Assembly (NCBI GenBank): GCA_900315935.1
Contig: ONBB01000004.1
Location: 1 to 64,000 of the forward strand
Reading direction: 5' to 3'
Source of the DNA: an uncultured Bacteroidales bacterium
Lineage (GTDB): Bacteria > Bacteroidota > Bacteroidia > Bacteroidales > P3
Length of the DNA: 64,000 nucleotides
The notes beneath the pieces are model-generated. The model was not told the DNA's origin. It did not search any database and worked only from the letters and a program-made list of their open reading frames with translations. This document shows positions 1 to 7,681 of this stretch, piece after piece. Within the stretch, counting starts at the first letter, position 1, and each line of letters opens with the position of its first letter. The position numbers and the translations under genes are program-made.

Positions 1-1
1 C

Positions 2-403
2 GGCCGCGAGACGCTGAAGAAGATGGACATCAAGCAGCCCGTCTTCTATGCCGACCTCAACTGGACGCTGCTCCTCAAGCAGTACCCCACCAAGGAGGTG
101 CTCTACCAGGAAGTAGCAAAATTCCCCGAGGTGCGCCGCGACCTGGCCCTCGTCCTGCGCAAGGACGTCACCTTCGCCCAGGTCGAGCAGGCCGCCCTGC
201 AGTGCGAAAAGAAGCTGCTCAAGAGCGTCAGCCTCTTCGACGTCTATGAGGGCAAAGGCATCACCGAAGGCTTCAAGTCCTACGCCGTCAGCTTCATCCT
301 GCAGGACAAGGACAAGACCCTCAACGACAAGCAGATCGAGTCCACCATGGCCAAGATCCAGAAGACCCTCGAGACCCAGCTGGGCGCGAAGATTAGAGGT
401 TGA
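2..403 (+). CDS. pheT: PheT C-terminal fragment (phenylalanine--tRNA ligase beta subunit)
   Basis: The reading frame is open from the window edge, so this is the last ~133 residues of a gene that starts outside. The sequence matches the C-terminal FDX-ACB anticodon-binding domain of PheT: the lead-in 'ETLKKMDIKQPVFYADLNW', then 'FPEVRRDLALVLRKDVTF' and 'SVSLFDVYEGKGI'. In the heterotetrameric PheRS this domain binds the tRNA-Phe anticodon region while the alpha subunit carries catalysis in the cytoplasm. It ends normally at TGA, and the stop is immediately adjacent to a palindromic repeat block. The identification rests on recognisable family motifs and is firm; nothing can be said about the N-terminal B domains. 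Confidence 0.93.
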   Translation, partial: GRETLKKMDIKQPVFYADLNWTLLLKQYPTKEVLYQEVAKFPEVRRDLALVLRKDVTFAQVEQAALQCEKKLLKSVSLFDVYEGKGITEGFKSYAVSFILQDKDKTLNDKQIESTMAKIQKTLETQLGAKIRG

Positions 404-594
404 GCCCCGTAGGGGCGACATATGTTAGCCGTGGGCGTGAGCCCACGGTAGGCAATTGACCAAACAACAGAGCCCCGTAGGGGCGACACATTCCGACGAT
501 GGTTTGTGCCGCCCCTACGGGGCTCAAAATGTTTTCTCGATTACATTCCGTGGGCTCACGCCCACGGCTAAATAATGCCGCCCCTACGGGGCTC
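402..594. repeat. Composite palindromic repeat array (A-B-A / A'-B'-A')
   Basis: Four copies of a small palindrome, GAGCCCCGTAGGGGCGACA or its reverse complement, lie at 402-420, 470-488, 507-525 and 576-594. A second palindrome around CCGTGGGCGTGAGCCCACGG lies at 426-450 and, reversed, at 548-570. The block is therefore a nested inverted arrangement able to fold into one long hairpin or several short ones. It follows the pheT stop directly. A related palindrome occurs at 12554-12572. I see no gene from 404 to 717; the layout is typical of REP/BIME-like intergenic repeats and may act in transcript termination or stability (inference). Confidence 0.85.
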
Positions 595-717
595 TCGTTG
601 CAAGCCGCGAAACCGTGTTTTAATTTTGAAACAGCTTGGCAACACTCATTTTGGCCGTTTTCAAAGAGGGTGCCAGCGGCGATGCGGACACCCTCGGTGC
701 AGTGGTCGGTTTGCGGG

Positions 718-1137
718 TTATTGTTTTGTCAGGGAATAGGTGATGCCCTTGAATTTGAGGGTCATCGTCGTTCCGCTGATTGTGAAAGAAATGTTGACGG
801 GATTATAATCATCATCGTGTAAGGACAATGTACCCGTACCATTTGAATATTTGTAAGTCCCCATCAATACATCTGACTGCATAATGCCCGTGCTCATATC
901 CGTATAGGTTAGGTCTGCGAGTCTTGGACCATTGAACTCAACCCGGATGGAAATCACTCCGGGGACGCTATTGGGGTCTTCGGCCACCCACCTCCATTCT
1001 GTGTCTGCCACCGCTGTAGAATCATCTGTTGTGTTGGTGTCCGGGGTAATCTCATTGTCCTTGTTGCAGGACGCGAAGGTGAACATTGTGGCTGCTACGA
1101 AGAACAGCATTGTTACTTTTTTGATGTTCTTGAACAT
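718..1137 (-). CDS. Small putative lipoprotein, function unknown
   Basis: A 140-residue protein starting MFKNIKKVTMLFF. A basic n-region and hydrophobic core lead to a lipobox-like 'TFASC' with Cys near residue 24, so it is probably exported and lipidated. After an acidic Asp/Thr linker comes a beta-rich stretch ('ISIRVEFNGPRLADLTY', 'GTGTLSLHDDDYNPVN') ending 'MTLKFKGITYSLTKQ', resembling the lipocalin-like small lipoproteins common in Bacteroidales, though I cannot assign a named family. The start was chosen because it gives a proper signal peptide; an upstream in-frame start would add 28 residues that do not look like one. No partner gene is adjacent. Confidence 0.75.
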   Translation of the reverse strand: MFKNIKKVTMLFFVAATMFTFASCNKDNEITPDTNTTDDSTAVADTEWRWVAEDPNSVPGVISIRVEFNGPRLADLTYTDMSTGIMQSDVLMGTYKYSNGTGTLSLHDDDYNPVNISFTISGTTMTLKFKGITYSLTKQ

Positions 1138-1467
1138 GTTTTGTTTTTTTATACCGCTCTCCCGCGCCCCGTCGAGCATTAATAATAAAAGAAGCGTGGC
1201 GCCGTATGCCGCTTCCTGCAAAGAGATCCTAGGAATAACCCTGTAAAGAGAAGATGCAATAAACCCACGCTATAACAGCGAAAGCCATTACACTGATTCT
1301 GCTTTACTGTGGAATTTCCTAGATTCCTTTGCACAGAACGCGTATAACGCTTCACGATTTCCTTTGAAATCGTGATGTAAAGATACGACAATTTTGCGAG
1401 GTGGCAAAATTTATTTTCCGCAGTGGGTGATAATTAGGCAATAATATGTAGCGCTTTGCGTTCATAA
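1138..1467. other. Gene-free interval with one perfect hairpin
   Basis: This divergent interval separates the minus-strand lipoprotein from the plus-strand operon that follows. The one clear structure is a perfect 10-bp inverted repeat, TCACGATTTC at 1352-1361 and GAAATCGTGA at 1366-1375, with a 4-nt loop. It has no T-run on either side, so it is not a clear intrinsic terminator. It could be an operator or a fragment of an element. I see no RNA gene here. Confidence 0.5.
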
Positions 1468-2055
1468 ATGTGCATGCAAGGCTTGGAGCAATATGACGTG
1501 AAGCTGCTGCTGGCGCTGGTGAAGAGTGTCGGGGGAAGGACCGACTTCTTCAAGGTGTTGGTCGAAGGACCGCACCCAGAGCTGGCGGCCTTCAGTAACG
1601 CCATCCGCGGCGACGACGACGCCATGGTGTGGCTCTTCAAGCACGACTTCGCCTGGCTGGCGATATTGAGCAACGCCTGCGACGGCGACGAGCGTGCCAT
1701 CGACTGGGTGCGCAACGGCCTCACCGAGGTCAACCTGCGTTTCGCCCTGGCCTGCCGCCACGACGTGGACTCGCTCAAGTGGCTCTATCGCCGCAAGCTC
1801 GGCGTGCTGCTGCTGCTTACGCGTGAGGTGGAGCGTTTCCTCAAATACCAGGAGAAAGAGTACACCTGGCCCTATGTGATGCACTTCGGCGGCCACTATC
1901 GTGCCAAGATGGAGCTGGAAGAATGGAAAAATGGCCTCACCTCTAGCCCATCTCCGAAAGAGAGGGGAGTGGAATGTAACAACGAAAAATTAAACAATCA
2001 TGATAAAGAAAGACAACAAGACCAACCGAGAGAACAAGGAAGAGAAGAAGCCTAG
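1468..2055 (+). CDS. Hypothetical protein upstream of rluB
   Basis: A 195-residue soluble protein of no family I recognise. Residues ~1-150 are mostly helical in character ('LLLALVKSVGGRTDFFKVL', 'NAIRGDDDAMVWLFKHDFAW', 'LACRHDVDSLKWLYRRKLGV'), suggesting a repeat-like helical fold. The last ~35 residues are charged and low complexity and overlap the first 56 bp of rluB in another frame. The body has the base composition of its neighbours, so it is probably a real gene. The long overlap suggests the C-terminus may have been extended when repeat DNA expanded at the rluB start (inference). An alternative start two codons downstream is equally possible. Confidence 0.6.
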   Translation: MCMQGLEQYDVKLLLALVKSVGGRTDFFKVLVEGPHPELAAFSNAIRGDDDAMVWLFKHDFAWLAILSNACDGDERAIDWVRNGLTEVNLRFALACRHDVDSLKWLYRRKLGVLLLLTREVERFLKYQEKEYTWPYVMHFGGHYRAKMELEEWKNGLTSSPSPKERGVECNNEKLNNHDKERQQDQPREQGREEA

Positions 2056-2956
2056 AGCGGCTAGGGAATCTAAAAATACTAGAAATTCTAGAGATTCTAG
2101 TGATTCTAGTGATTCTAGAAATTCTAGAGATTCTAGAAATTCTAGAGGTTCTAGTGATTCTAGAAATTTTAGAGATTCCAGGCCCGCTAGAGGCGCTCGC
2201 CCTGCCGGCCCGCAGAAGCCCAAGGAGAAGCATCCCGAAGGTGCCATGCGCCTGAACAAGTACATCGCTCATGCGGGCATCTGTTCGCGCCGCGAGGCCG
2301 ACGAGCTCATTGCCGCCGGCAGCGTGAAGGTCAACGGCAAGGTGGTAACCGAGATGGGCTACCAGGTGATGCCCGGCGACGAGGTCTCCTACGGCGGCGA
2401 GAAGCTCCGCAGCGAGCGCCCGCGCTACTTCCTCCTCAACAAGCCCAAAGGCTTCATTACCACCACCGACGACCCGCAGGAGCGCCGCACGGTGATGATG
2501 CTTATGGACGGCTGCTGCGCCGAGCGCATCTACCCCGTCGGCCGCCTCGACCGCGCCACCACCGGCCTGCTCCTCTTCACCAACGACGGCGAGCTGGCCA
2601 AGCGCCTCACGCACCCCTCCACCCAGGTCTACAAAATCTACCAGGTGGAACTCAACAAGCCCGTTACCAAGGAGGATATGAAACGACTCCTCAACGGCGT
2701 GGAGCTCGACGACGGCCCCATGCACGTCGACGACATCCAGTACGCCGAGGTGGGTGGCAAGGTGGACAAGCGCATCGTGGGTGTGCAGCTCCACAGCGGC
2801 CGCAACCGCATCGTGCGCCGCTTGTTCGAATCGCTCGGCTACGAGGTGCACAAACTCGACCGCACCGTCTTCGCCGGCCTCACCAAGAAAGACCTTCCCC
2901 GCGGCCGCTGGCGCGAACTCACCGACAAGGAGGTGGGATTCCTGAAGATGATATGA
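2000..2956 (+). CDS. rluB: RluB/RsuA-family rRNA pseudouridine synthase with repeat-derived N-terminal extension
   Basis: This 318-residue enzyme isomerises a uridine in rRNA. An S4 RNA-binding domain starts at Met83 ('MRLNKYIAHAGICSRREAD', 'GSVKVNGKVV'). The catalytic motif follows, 'GRLDRATTGLLLFTNDG', with the catalytic Asp at 184, then 'HPSTQVYKIYQVEL' and 'GRNRIVRRLFESLGYEV'. The first 82 residues are basic and then Arg/Ser/Asp-rich, encoded by a 9-bp tandem repeat; family members often begin near Met83, although Bacteroidota homologues frequently carry low-complexity N-termini. The stop overlaps the next start (ATGA), showing translational coupling. RluB versus another RsuA-clade member cannot be settled from motifs. 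Confidence 0.9.
   Translation: MIKKDNKTNRENKEEKKPRAARESKNTRNSRDSSDSSDSRNSRDSRNSRGSSDSRNFRDSRPARGARPAGPQKPKEKHPEGAMRLNKYIAHAGICSRREADELIAAGSVKVNGKVVTEMGYQVMPGDEVSYGGEKLRSERPRYFLLNKPKGFITTTDDPQERRTVMMLMDGCCAERIYPVGRLDRATTGLLLFTNDGELAKRLTHPSTQVYKIYQVELNKPVTKEDMKRLLNGVELDDGPMHVDDIQYAEVGGKVDKRIVGVQLHSGRNRIVRRLFESLGYEVHKLDRTVFAGLTKKDLPRGRWRELTDKEVGFLKMI
2068..2180 (+). repeat. 9-bp tandem repeat (GATTCTAGA) inside rluB
   Basis: About ten degenerate copies of a 9-bp unit, GATTCTAGA and variants (AATTCTAGA, GATTCTAGT, GGTTCTAGT), run in tandem. Because nine is a multiple of three, each unit adds three codons and the array reads as (R/S)(N/D)S triplets at RluB residues ~24-60. It is rich in CTAG, a tetranucleotide that is rare in many bacterial genomes. 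Copy number could vary by slippage without a frameshift. Confidence 0.9.
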
Positions 2957-3855
2957 TGCTGGATTTCCACTATCTCACCCTCGCCGACCGCGCAGCCTAT
3001 CAGGCCGTCAGCCTGCGCAGCGGGCGGCGCAACTGCAACTTCACCTTCGCCAACCTCATCGGCTGGCAGTTCTGGTTCCAGACCGAAGTCTGCATCCTTC
3101 CCGACGCGGTGGTGCTGCGATTCCACCTCGACGGTGCCCCGGCCTACATGCTCTGCATGGCCGGCACACCCTCCTGCGAGCTGTTGCAGGCACTCTGCGA
3201 GGACAGCGGCCACCGCCTCACGCTCCTCGGCCTCGAGGACGATGCCGCCTTGCAGCTGCAGCAGAACGCCTGCCGCGAGGGCATCATCATCACCGTCGAG
3301 CCACGCCGCAACCAGTATGACTACCTCTACCGCCGGGCCGACCTCGCTGCGCTGGCGGGGGGCAAACTCAAGGCCAAGCGCAACCATGTCAACAAATTCC
3401 GCTCCGAGCACCCCGACTTCGAATACCGTCCGCTCGAGCCCGCCCTCTTCGACGAGTGCCGCCGCCTCACCGCCCTGTGGCAGGAAGAAACGCACCACGA
3501 CAACCCCGACTACGGCGACACCCTCGCCGCCGAGCATCGCGCCATGGAGAACGTCTTCGCCCACTGGGACGAACTCGGCATGGTGGGGGGCAGTATCTTT
3601 GTGGACGGCGCGATGGTGGCCTTCACCTACGGCAGCCTCGTTACCGACGACACCCTGGATGTCTGTGTCGAAAAGGCCGACCGCACCGTCGACGGCGCCT
3701 TCAGCATCATCAACCAGCAGTTCGCCGCCCACCTGCCCGAAAGCATCCTCTACCTCAACCGCGAGGAGGACATGGGGCTGCCCGGCCTCCGCAAGGCCAA
3801 ACTGTCGTATCACCCAGATATATTGTTGACTTACAATGCAGTATACTTTGCATAG
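2953..3855 (+). CDS. DUF2156 protein (LPG_synthase_C-like, GNAT-fold)
   Basis: A 300-residue cytoplasmic protein matching DUF2156, the domain of phosphatidylglycerol lysyltransferases and related aminoacyl transferases. Family signatures seen are an N-terminal 'NCNFTFANLIGWQFWFQTEV', the central 'KLKAKRNHVNKFRSEHPDFEYRPL' (the usual K.rn.i.kF motif) and the C-terminal 'YLNREEDMGLPGLRKAKLSYHP', which is diagnostic. No membrane segments are present, unlike full-length MprF. Its start overlaps the rluB stop and its end overlaps the next GNAT gene, so the three form one operon. Family assignment is good; the substrate is unknown. Confidence 0.85.
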   Translation: MMLDFHYLTLADRAAYQAVSLRSGRRNCNFTFANLIGWQFWFQTEVCILPDAVVLRFHLDGAPAYMLCMAGTPSCELLQALCEDSGHRLTLLGLEDDAALQLQQNACREGIIITVEPRRNQYDYLYRRADLAALAGGKLKAKRNHVNKFRSEHPDFEYRPLEPALFDECRRLTALWQEETHHDNPDYGDTLAAEHRAMENVFAHWDELGMVGGSIFVDGAMVAFTYGSLVTDDTLDVCVEKADRTVDGAFSIINQQFAAHLPESILYLNREEDMGLPGLRKAKLSYHPDILLTYNAVYFA

Positions 3856-4342
3856 GATGACCGCCGCCGATGCGCCGCTCACCGTCGAGTGGATGGTGCG
3901 GCAATATGGGTTCGACAGCGCCGAGGTCGAAGACTGGGTTCAGCATCTGCATTTCAACTGGCCGTTGAGTGTCAAGGCCGTGGACGGGCAGGGCAGGGTA
4001 GTGGGGCTGCTCAACATGAGCGACTACCGCATCGAGGAGGAGACTCCGCTCATCGCCACGGAGCGCCCCGACCTGCTGGCCTCCATGAATGCCCGCCGCT
4101 ACACCGCCGTCTTCTCCTTTATCGTCTCGCCCGACTACCGCGGCACACGCCTCAACTACGACATGCTGTCGACAATCTTGCCCGAGCTCAAGGCCGGCTA
4201 CGACTTCGTTTTCATTCCAGTGCTCCACCGACTGAAAACCCATCAGTACTGGCAGCGCTGGGGCGCCACGGAGTTCTACCGCGACGCCGACTGCGTCTAC
4301 TACCAGCTGCCGTTGCACCAGGCTGCCGCTACATCCGAGTGA
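3836..4342 (+). CDS. GNAT-family N-acetyltransferase
   Basis: A 168-residue GNAT-fold protein: an N-terminal 'RMTAADAPLTVEWM' beta-alpha start, a central strand 'RVVGLLNMSDY', the acetyl-CoA region 'FSFIVSPDYRGTRLNYDML', and a C-terminal 'HQYWQRWGATEFYRDADCVYYQL'. The R/Q-x-x-G-x-G/A loop appears only in degenerate form ('YRGTRLN'). The start overlaps DUF2156 by 20 bp; both are GNAT-fold enzymes and are probably co-translated. The substrate cannot be predicted. The 3' end overlaps the convergent lipoprotein gene by 14 bp. Confidence 0.75.
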   Translation: MQYTLHRMTAADAPLTVEWMVRQYGFDSAEVEDWVQHLHFNWPLSVKAVDGQGRVVGLLNMSDYRIEEETPLIATERPDLLASMNARRYTAVFSFIVSPDYRGTRLNYDMLSTILPELKAGYDFVFIPVLHRLKTHQYWQRWGATEFYRDADCVYYQLPLHQAAATSE

Positions 4343-4832
4343 AGATATACGTGTCGGAGCCGAGCGACCGCTCCATTTGGGGGTTGTCGGTGTCAAGTAT
4401 GATGCGGTCTGTGTCGGTGTCGTAGGTGTATTCTGCCTCATCGATGTACACCTCGCCCGTCTCGTCATCCGTAAACTCGATGGCAACCAGGATTTTGTTG
4501 TCGCGGACTGAATAGCAGAAGGCGTATGTCGTCTCCACCTCCTGATTGTAGTCGGGGTAATCCGGCAACTCGATGACGCCTTTTTCATAGTATTCGCCCT
4601 TCTCCGTGTCCATGAAGTTCAGTCGGCATTCGAGGCTGGTGTTCATGGTGATTCCTTGGCGCTCAGTGCTTTGCTCGAACAGGCACCGCCACACGGTGCC
4701 CGCCAGGTCGTTGGCTGTCAAGGCGGCGGGTTCAACGGTTGTCGTGGAGGGCTCTTTCTCGCACGAAGCAAGGCCGATGCCCATAGCTGATGCCATCGTC
4801 AGCATCGCAAACAGTTTGAGTGTCTTTTTCAT
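4329..4832 (-). CDS. Putative lipoprotein, function unknown
   Basis: A 167-residue protein starting MKKTLKLFAMLTMASAMG, with lipobox 'LASC' and Cys near residue 24, so it is likely lipidated. The mature part is acidic and beta-rich ('GTVWRCLFEQSTERQGITM', 'CRLNFMDTEKGEYYEKGVIEL', 'YAFCYSVRDNKILVAIEF'), resembling the lipocalin-like lipoproteins of Bacteroidales, similar in layout to the protein at 718-1137. The start was placed at the Met beginning a canonical signal peptide. It lies downstream of the RsmI-like gene and may share its transcript. Confidence 0.75.
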   Translation of the reverse strand: MKKTLKLFAMLTMASAMGIGLASCEKEPSTTTVEPAALTANDLAGTVWRCLFEQSTERQGITMNTSLECRLNFMDTEKGEYYEKGVIELPDYPDYNQEVETTYAFCYSVRDNKILVAIEFTDDETGEVYIDEAEYTYDTDTDRIILDTDNPQMERSLGSDTYIFTRM

Positions 4833-4919
4833 CTTCTTGGGGTTTAATGCGTTTGCAAATATAATACCCGCAAAATGGATGAAATCTGACATGGGGCGAG
4901 AATTTATTCTGTCGCCCTG

Positions 4920-5633
4920 CTACTCGCCGAGGAGGAATACGGTATTGCGTTTGTGGAGGTTCACTTTGGCGCGCTCTTTCTGCCACTGCTTGGCGGTGAG
5001 GGTGCGGATCTGCTGGGTGGGCAGTGTGAGGTCGCAGGCCACACAGATGGAGGTAGTGGGCTGCAGCACAGTGCATAGCGCCTCCAGTAGTTGGTTGTTG
5101 CGGTAGGGCGCCTCGATGAATATCTGCGTCTGGCGCTCGCGGTGGGCGCGCTCCTCGAGGCGGCGTATCGCGCCGGCGCGCTGGTTCCGCTCCACAGGCA
5201 GGTAGCCGTTGAAGGCGAAGCTCTGGCCGTTCAGGCCGCTGGCCATCAGCGCCAGCATGAGCGACGAGGGACCCACGAGCGGAACTACCTCGATGCCACG
5301 CCGTTGCGCCACGCGCACAATCATCGCCCCCGGGTCGGCCACGCACGGCAGCCCCGCCTCGGAGAGCAGGCCCACGTTCTCGCCGCGGTCGATGGCGTCC
5401 AGGTAGCCGCCAATCTCACCGTGCGTGGTGTGCTCGTTCAGCAGGTGGAATTCCGTGTCGTCAATCGCGTGCGGGTAGCCCGCCTTCTTCAAAAAACGCC
5501 TCGCCGTGCGCAGCTCCTCCACGATGAAGGTGCGGCACGTGGGCAGCAGTTCATGGTTTCCCTCTGGAAGCGAAGTCGTTAGCGTTTCCGCCCCGATGGG
5601 TACCGGAAACAGTATCAGTTTTCCCTTGTTCAT
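4920..5633 (-). CDS. RsmI-like SAM-dependent methyltransferase (tetrapyrrole methylase fold)
   Basis: A 237-residue protein of the tetrapyrrole-methylase superfamily, closest to RsmI-type enzymes that methylate the ribose of 16S rRNA C1402. Seen: 'LILFPVPIGAETL' at the N-terminus, 'NVGLLSEAGLPCVADPG' (the SAM-binding loop, usually SDAGtPgisDPG) and 'VPLVGPSSLMLALMASGL', then 'FNGYLPVERNQR' and 'QIFIEAPYRNN'. The SDAG motif is replaced by SEAG, as in the shorter Bacteroidota paralogue family, so the exact target is unsure. The start overlaps the upstream DUF6266 gene by 83 bp in another frame. Confidence 0.85.
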   Translation of the reverse strand: MNKGKLILFPVPIGAETLTTSLPEGNHELLPTCRTFIVEELRTARRFLKKAGYPHAIDDTEFHLLNEHTTHGEIGGYLDAIDRGENVGLLSEAGLPCVADPGAMIVRVAQRRGIEVVPLVGPSSLMLALMASGLNGQSFAFNGYLPVERNQRAGAIRRLEERAHRERQTQIFIEAPYRNNQLLEALCTVLQPTTSICVACDLTLPTQQIRTLTAKQWQKERAKVNLHKRNTVFLLGE

Positions 5634-6327
5634 TATTATTTATGTTGTTTCTTGTTTCTGTAGCGTTCTCGTCCTCAATGGGTTCGTTGATGGGTGCGAA
5701 CGAGGTGCCGAGGTACGAGGTGGGCGAGGCGGTGCCGTCTTCGGCTATGGTAAAGCCGTAGAAATGAACCTCTTGGCCGGCCCACTGGTCGGGCAGCACG
5801 AAGGCCAGGCGTTTGGCGCGGCGCGTGGCGGCGGCGCTGAGGATGCCGTGCCCGAGCGAGGGCAGGTAGGCGTAGACATAGACGCGGTCGTCCATCTTGG
5901 CGCGTGACGAGCGCCTATTGGTCTCGTAATCAACCTCTACGCGCACGCCACCATCCACCTGCAGGCGGCTGAAGAGGACGCCCGGCAGCGTGCCCTGGGA
6001 GAATTGCAGGGCGCTGTAGTCGATGTTCACGGTACCGTCTATATGTTTGAAATTCTTGCAGTTGTGTCGGATGAAGTAGTTGCACTCCGTCAGCTCCTCC
6101 TGCCGTGCCGCCTGGCGCAGGCCCATGCGCATGGGTTCCAAGTTGCGCGAGGCGAACTGGATCATCTCCTTGAAGATGCTTCGCTGTTGAAGCTGTGCTT
6201 CAGTTTTAGCATCGTTAATTGTTGGTTGATAGGCGCGTACACACCACTTGCCCATGCGGTAGTAGCCTACCACTCCGCCCACGCGGCCGCTGTAGCCGCC
6301 CAGAATTCCTTGGTCGATTTTTGCCAT
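5551..6327 (-). CDS. DUF6266 family protein
   Basis: A 258-residue protein matching DUF6266, a Bacteroidota family of unknown role. It opens with the typical 'MAKIDQGILGGYSGRVGGVVGYY' region (positions 1-23), then 'LQQRSIFKEMIQFASRNLEPM', then beta-rich segments ('DDRVYVYAYLPSLGHGI', 'AFVLPDQWAGQEVHFYGFTI') and an Asn-rich low-complexity tail. No signal peptide is visible. The tail overlaps the RsmI-like gene by 83 bp, an unusually long same-strand overlap, suggesting the low-complexity C-terminus is dispensable. Confidence 0.8.
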   Translation of the reverse strand: MAKIDQGILGGYSGRVGGVVGYYRMGKWCVRAYQPTINDAKTEAQLQQRSIFKEMIQFASRNLEPMRMGLRQAARQEELTECNYFIRHNCKNFKHIDGTVNIDYSALQFSQGTLPGVLFSRLQVDGGVRVEVDYETNRRSSRAKMDDRVYVYAYLPSLGHGILSAAATRRAKRLAFVLPDQWAGQEVHFYGFTIAEDGTASPTSYLGTSFAPINEPIEDENATETRNNINNNEQGKTDTVSGTHRGGNANDFASRGKP

Positions 6328-6538
6328 ATTATTTCGGTTTTGTTTTTCCTTCCTAACGCACTTTCTCCGGATTTATTATTAGAGTAATAAGAAAATAAAA
6401 AGCATGGAAAAAGAGGAGCCAAGCAAAGTGCTAGGAGCCAGCCGTTTGGTCAGGGTGTGTTTTGGCACGTTTTTTGCAAAAAGAGGCAATAAAACACCGC
6501 TTTTCGAGTTACATAATACATATAAAAATACATCGCAC

Positions 6539-7681
6539 ATGAAACGAACCCTCATCACCGCCCTGGCTCTTGCCTCGCTCGCCCTCCAGTCGTGCCACGC
6601 CCAGCGCGGCGACACGCCCAAGGAGGACCCTTCGCAAATCACTGTGGCGCAGGCTACTGCTCCTTCCACTCGCCTGACGCTCACCGACTTCACCGATGTG
6701 GCTGCCGCCACCATCGACGGCGTGGTGCACATCAAGACCGAGATGACACAGGTAACGCCGCTCTACCAGTCCTTCTTCGGTTTCATCATTCCGCAAGGCA
6801 CTCGCCGCCAGGTGTATAACGCCTACGGCTCGGGTGTCATCATCACCTCCGACGGCTACATCCTGACCAACAACCACGTGGTGCAGGATGCCGAGCGCAT
6901 CTTCGTTACGCTCAACGACCGCCGCGAGCTGCCGGCCCGCCTGGTCGGCAACGACCCCGCCACCGACCTGGCAGTGGTTAAAGTGGAGGCTGAAGGTCTG
7001 ACCTATATCCCATTCGGTAACAGCGATAAAGCACGCATCGGAGAGCCCGTGCTGGCCATAGGAAACCCCTTTAACCTCACCTCCACCGTTACCAGCGGCA
7101 TCATCAGCGCCAAGGCGCGCAATATGAACATTATAGAGAATCCGCGCGGGCAAGAGACACCGCTCGAGTCGTTCATCCAGACCGACGCCGCCGTCAATAG
7201 CGGCAACTCCGGCGGCGCGCTGGTCAATGCCCACGGCGAGCTTATCGGCGTGGTTACCGCCATCGCCTCGGGCAACGGCTACTACACTGGCTACAGCTTC
7301 GCAATTCCCTCGAACCTAGCGGTTAAGGTGGCCGCCGACCTGCAGCACTATGGCTACGTGCAGCGCGGCTACCTGGGCCTGCATGTAACCGAGGTCGACG
7401 CCAAGGTGGCCCGCCAGTCGGGTGCGCGTGCCGTCAAGGGGCTCTACGTGGTCAAGGTAACCCACGACTGCGCCGCCGACCGCGCCGGCATCCGTCAGGG
7501 CGACATCATCCTGCGCGTCGCCGGCGTCGAGGTCAACACCTTCGCCGAAATGATGGAAGAGCTCGGCCGCTTCAACCCCGGCGACAAGGTGGAGGTCGAC
7601 TTCGAGCGCAACGGCCACACCCAGACAGTTGAAGCAACACTTTTGAATTCGCAAGGCAACACGCAGATTATTAGGCGTTGA
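6539..7681 (+). CDS. HtrA/Deg-family periplasmic serine protease
   Basis: A 380-residue trypsin-like protease. An export signal (MKRTLITALALASLALQSC) is followed by the protease domain with catalytic triad His113 ('TNNHVV'), Asp143 ('DPATDLAVV') and Ser224 ('GNSGGA'), and one C-terminal PDZ domain (~280-370, 'GYLGLHVTEVD', 'GIRQGDIILRVAGVEV'). It degrades or refolds misfolded envelope proteins. Cys19 could be a lipobox, but Gln at -2 is atypical, so cleavage after 'CHAQ' is also possible. Only one PDZ is present (DegS-like layout), whereas DegP has two. The start was chosen to give the signal peptide. The MATE gene follows with a 4-bp overlap. Confidence 0.92.
   Translation: MKRTLITALALASLALQSCHAQRGDTPKEDPSQITVAQATAPSTRLTLTDFTDVAAATIDGVVHIKTEMTQVTPLYQSFFGFIIPQGTRRQVYNAYGSGVIITSDGYILTNNHVVQDAERIFVTLNDRRELPARLVGNDPATDLAVVKVEAEGLTYIPFGNSDKARIGEPVLAIGNPFNLTSTVTSGIISAKARNMNIIENPRGQETPLESFIQTDAAVNSGNSGGALVNAHGELIGVVTAIASGNGYYTGYSFAIPSNLAVKVAADLQHYGYVQRGYLGLHVTEVDAKVARQSGARAVKGLYVVKVTHDCAADRAGIRQGDIILRVAGVEVNTFAEMMEELGRFNPGDKVEVDFERNGHTQTVEATLLNSQGNTQIIRR

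Noticed and set aside
402..594. Regularly spaced palindromes as a possible CRISPR array
   Set aside because: Repeat spacing is irregular, copies occur in both orientations, and no cas gene is present.
1352..1375. Hairpin as an intrinsic terminator
   Set aside because: No T-run follows on either strand.
1943..2851. Long minus-strand frames opposite rluB with Leu/Glu/Ser repeats
   Set aside because: The 9-bp tandem repeat keeps several frames open on both strands; only the plus frame contains conserved domains.
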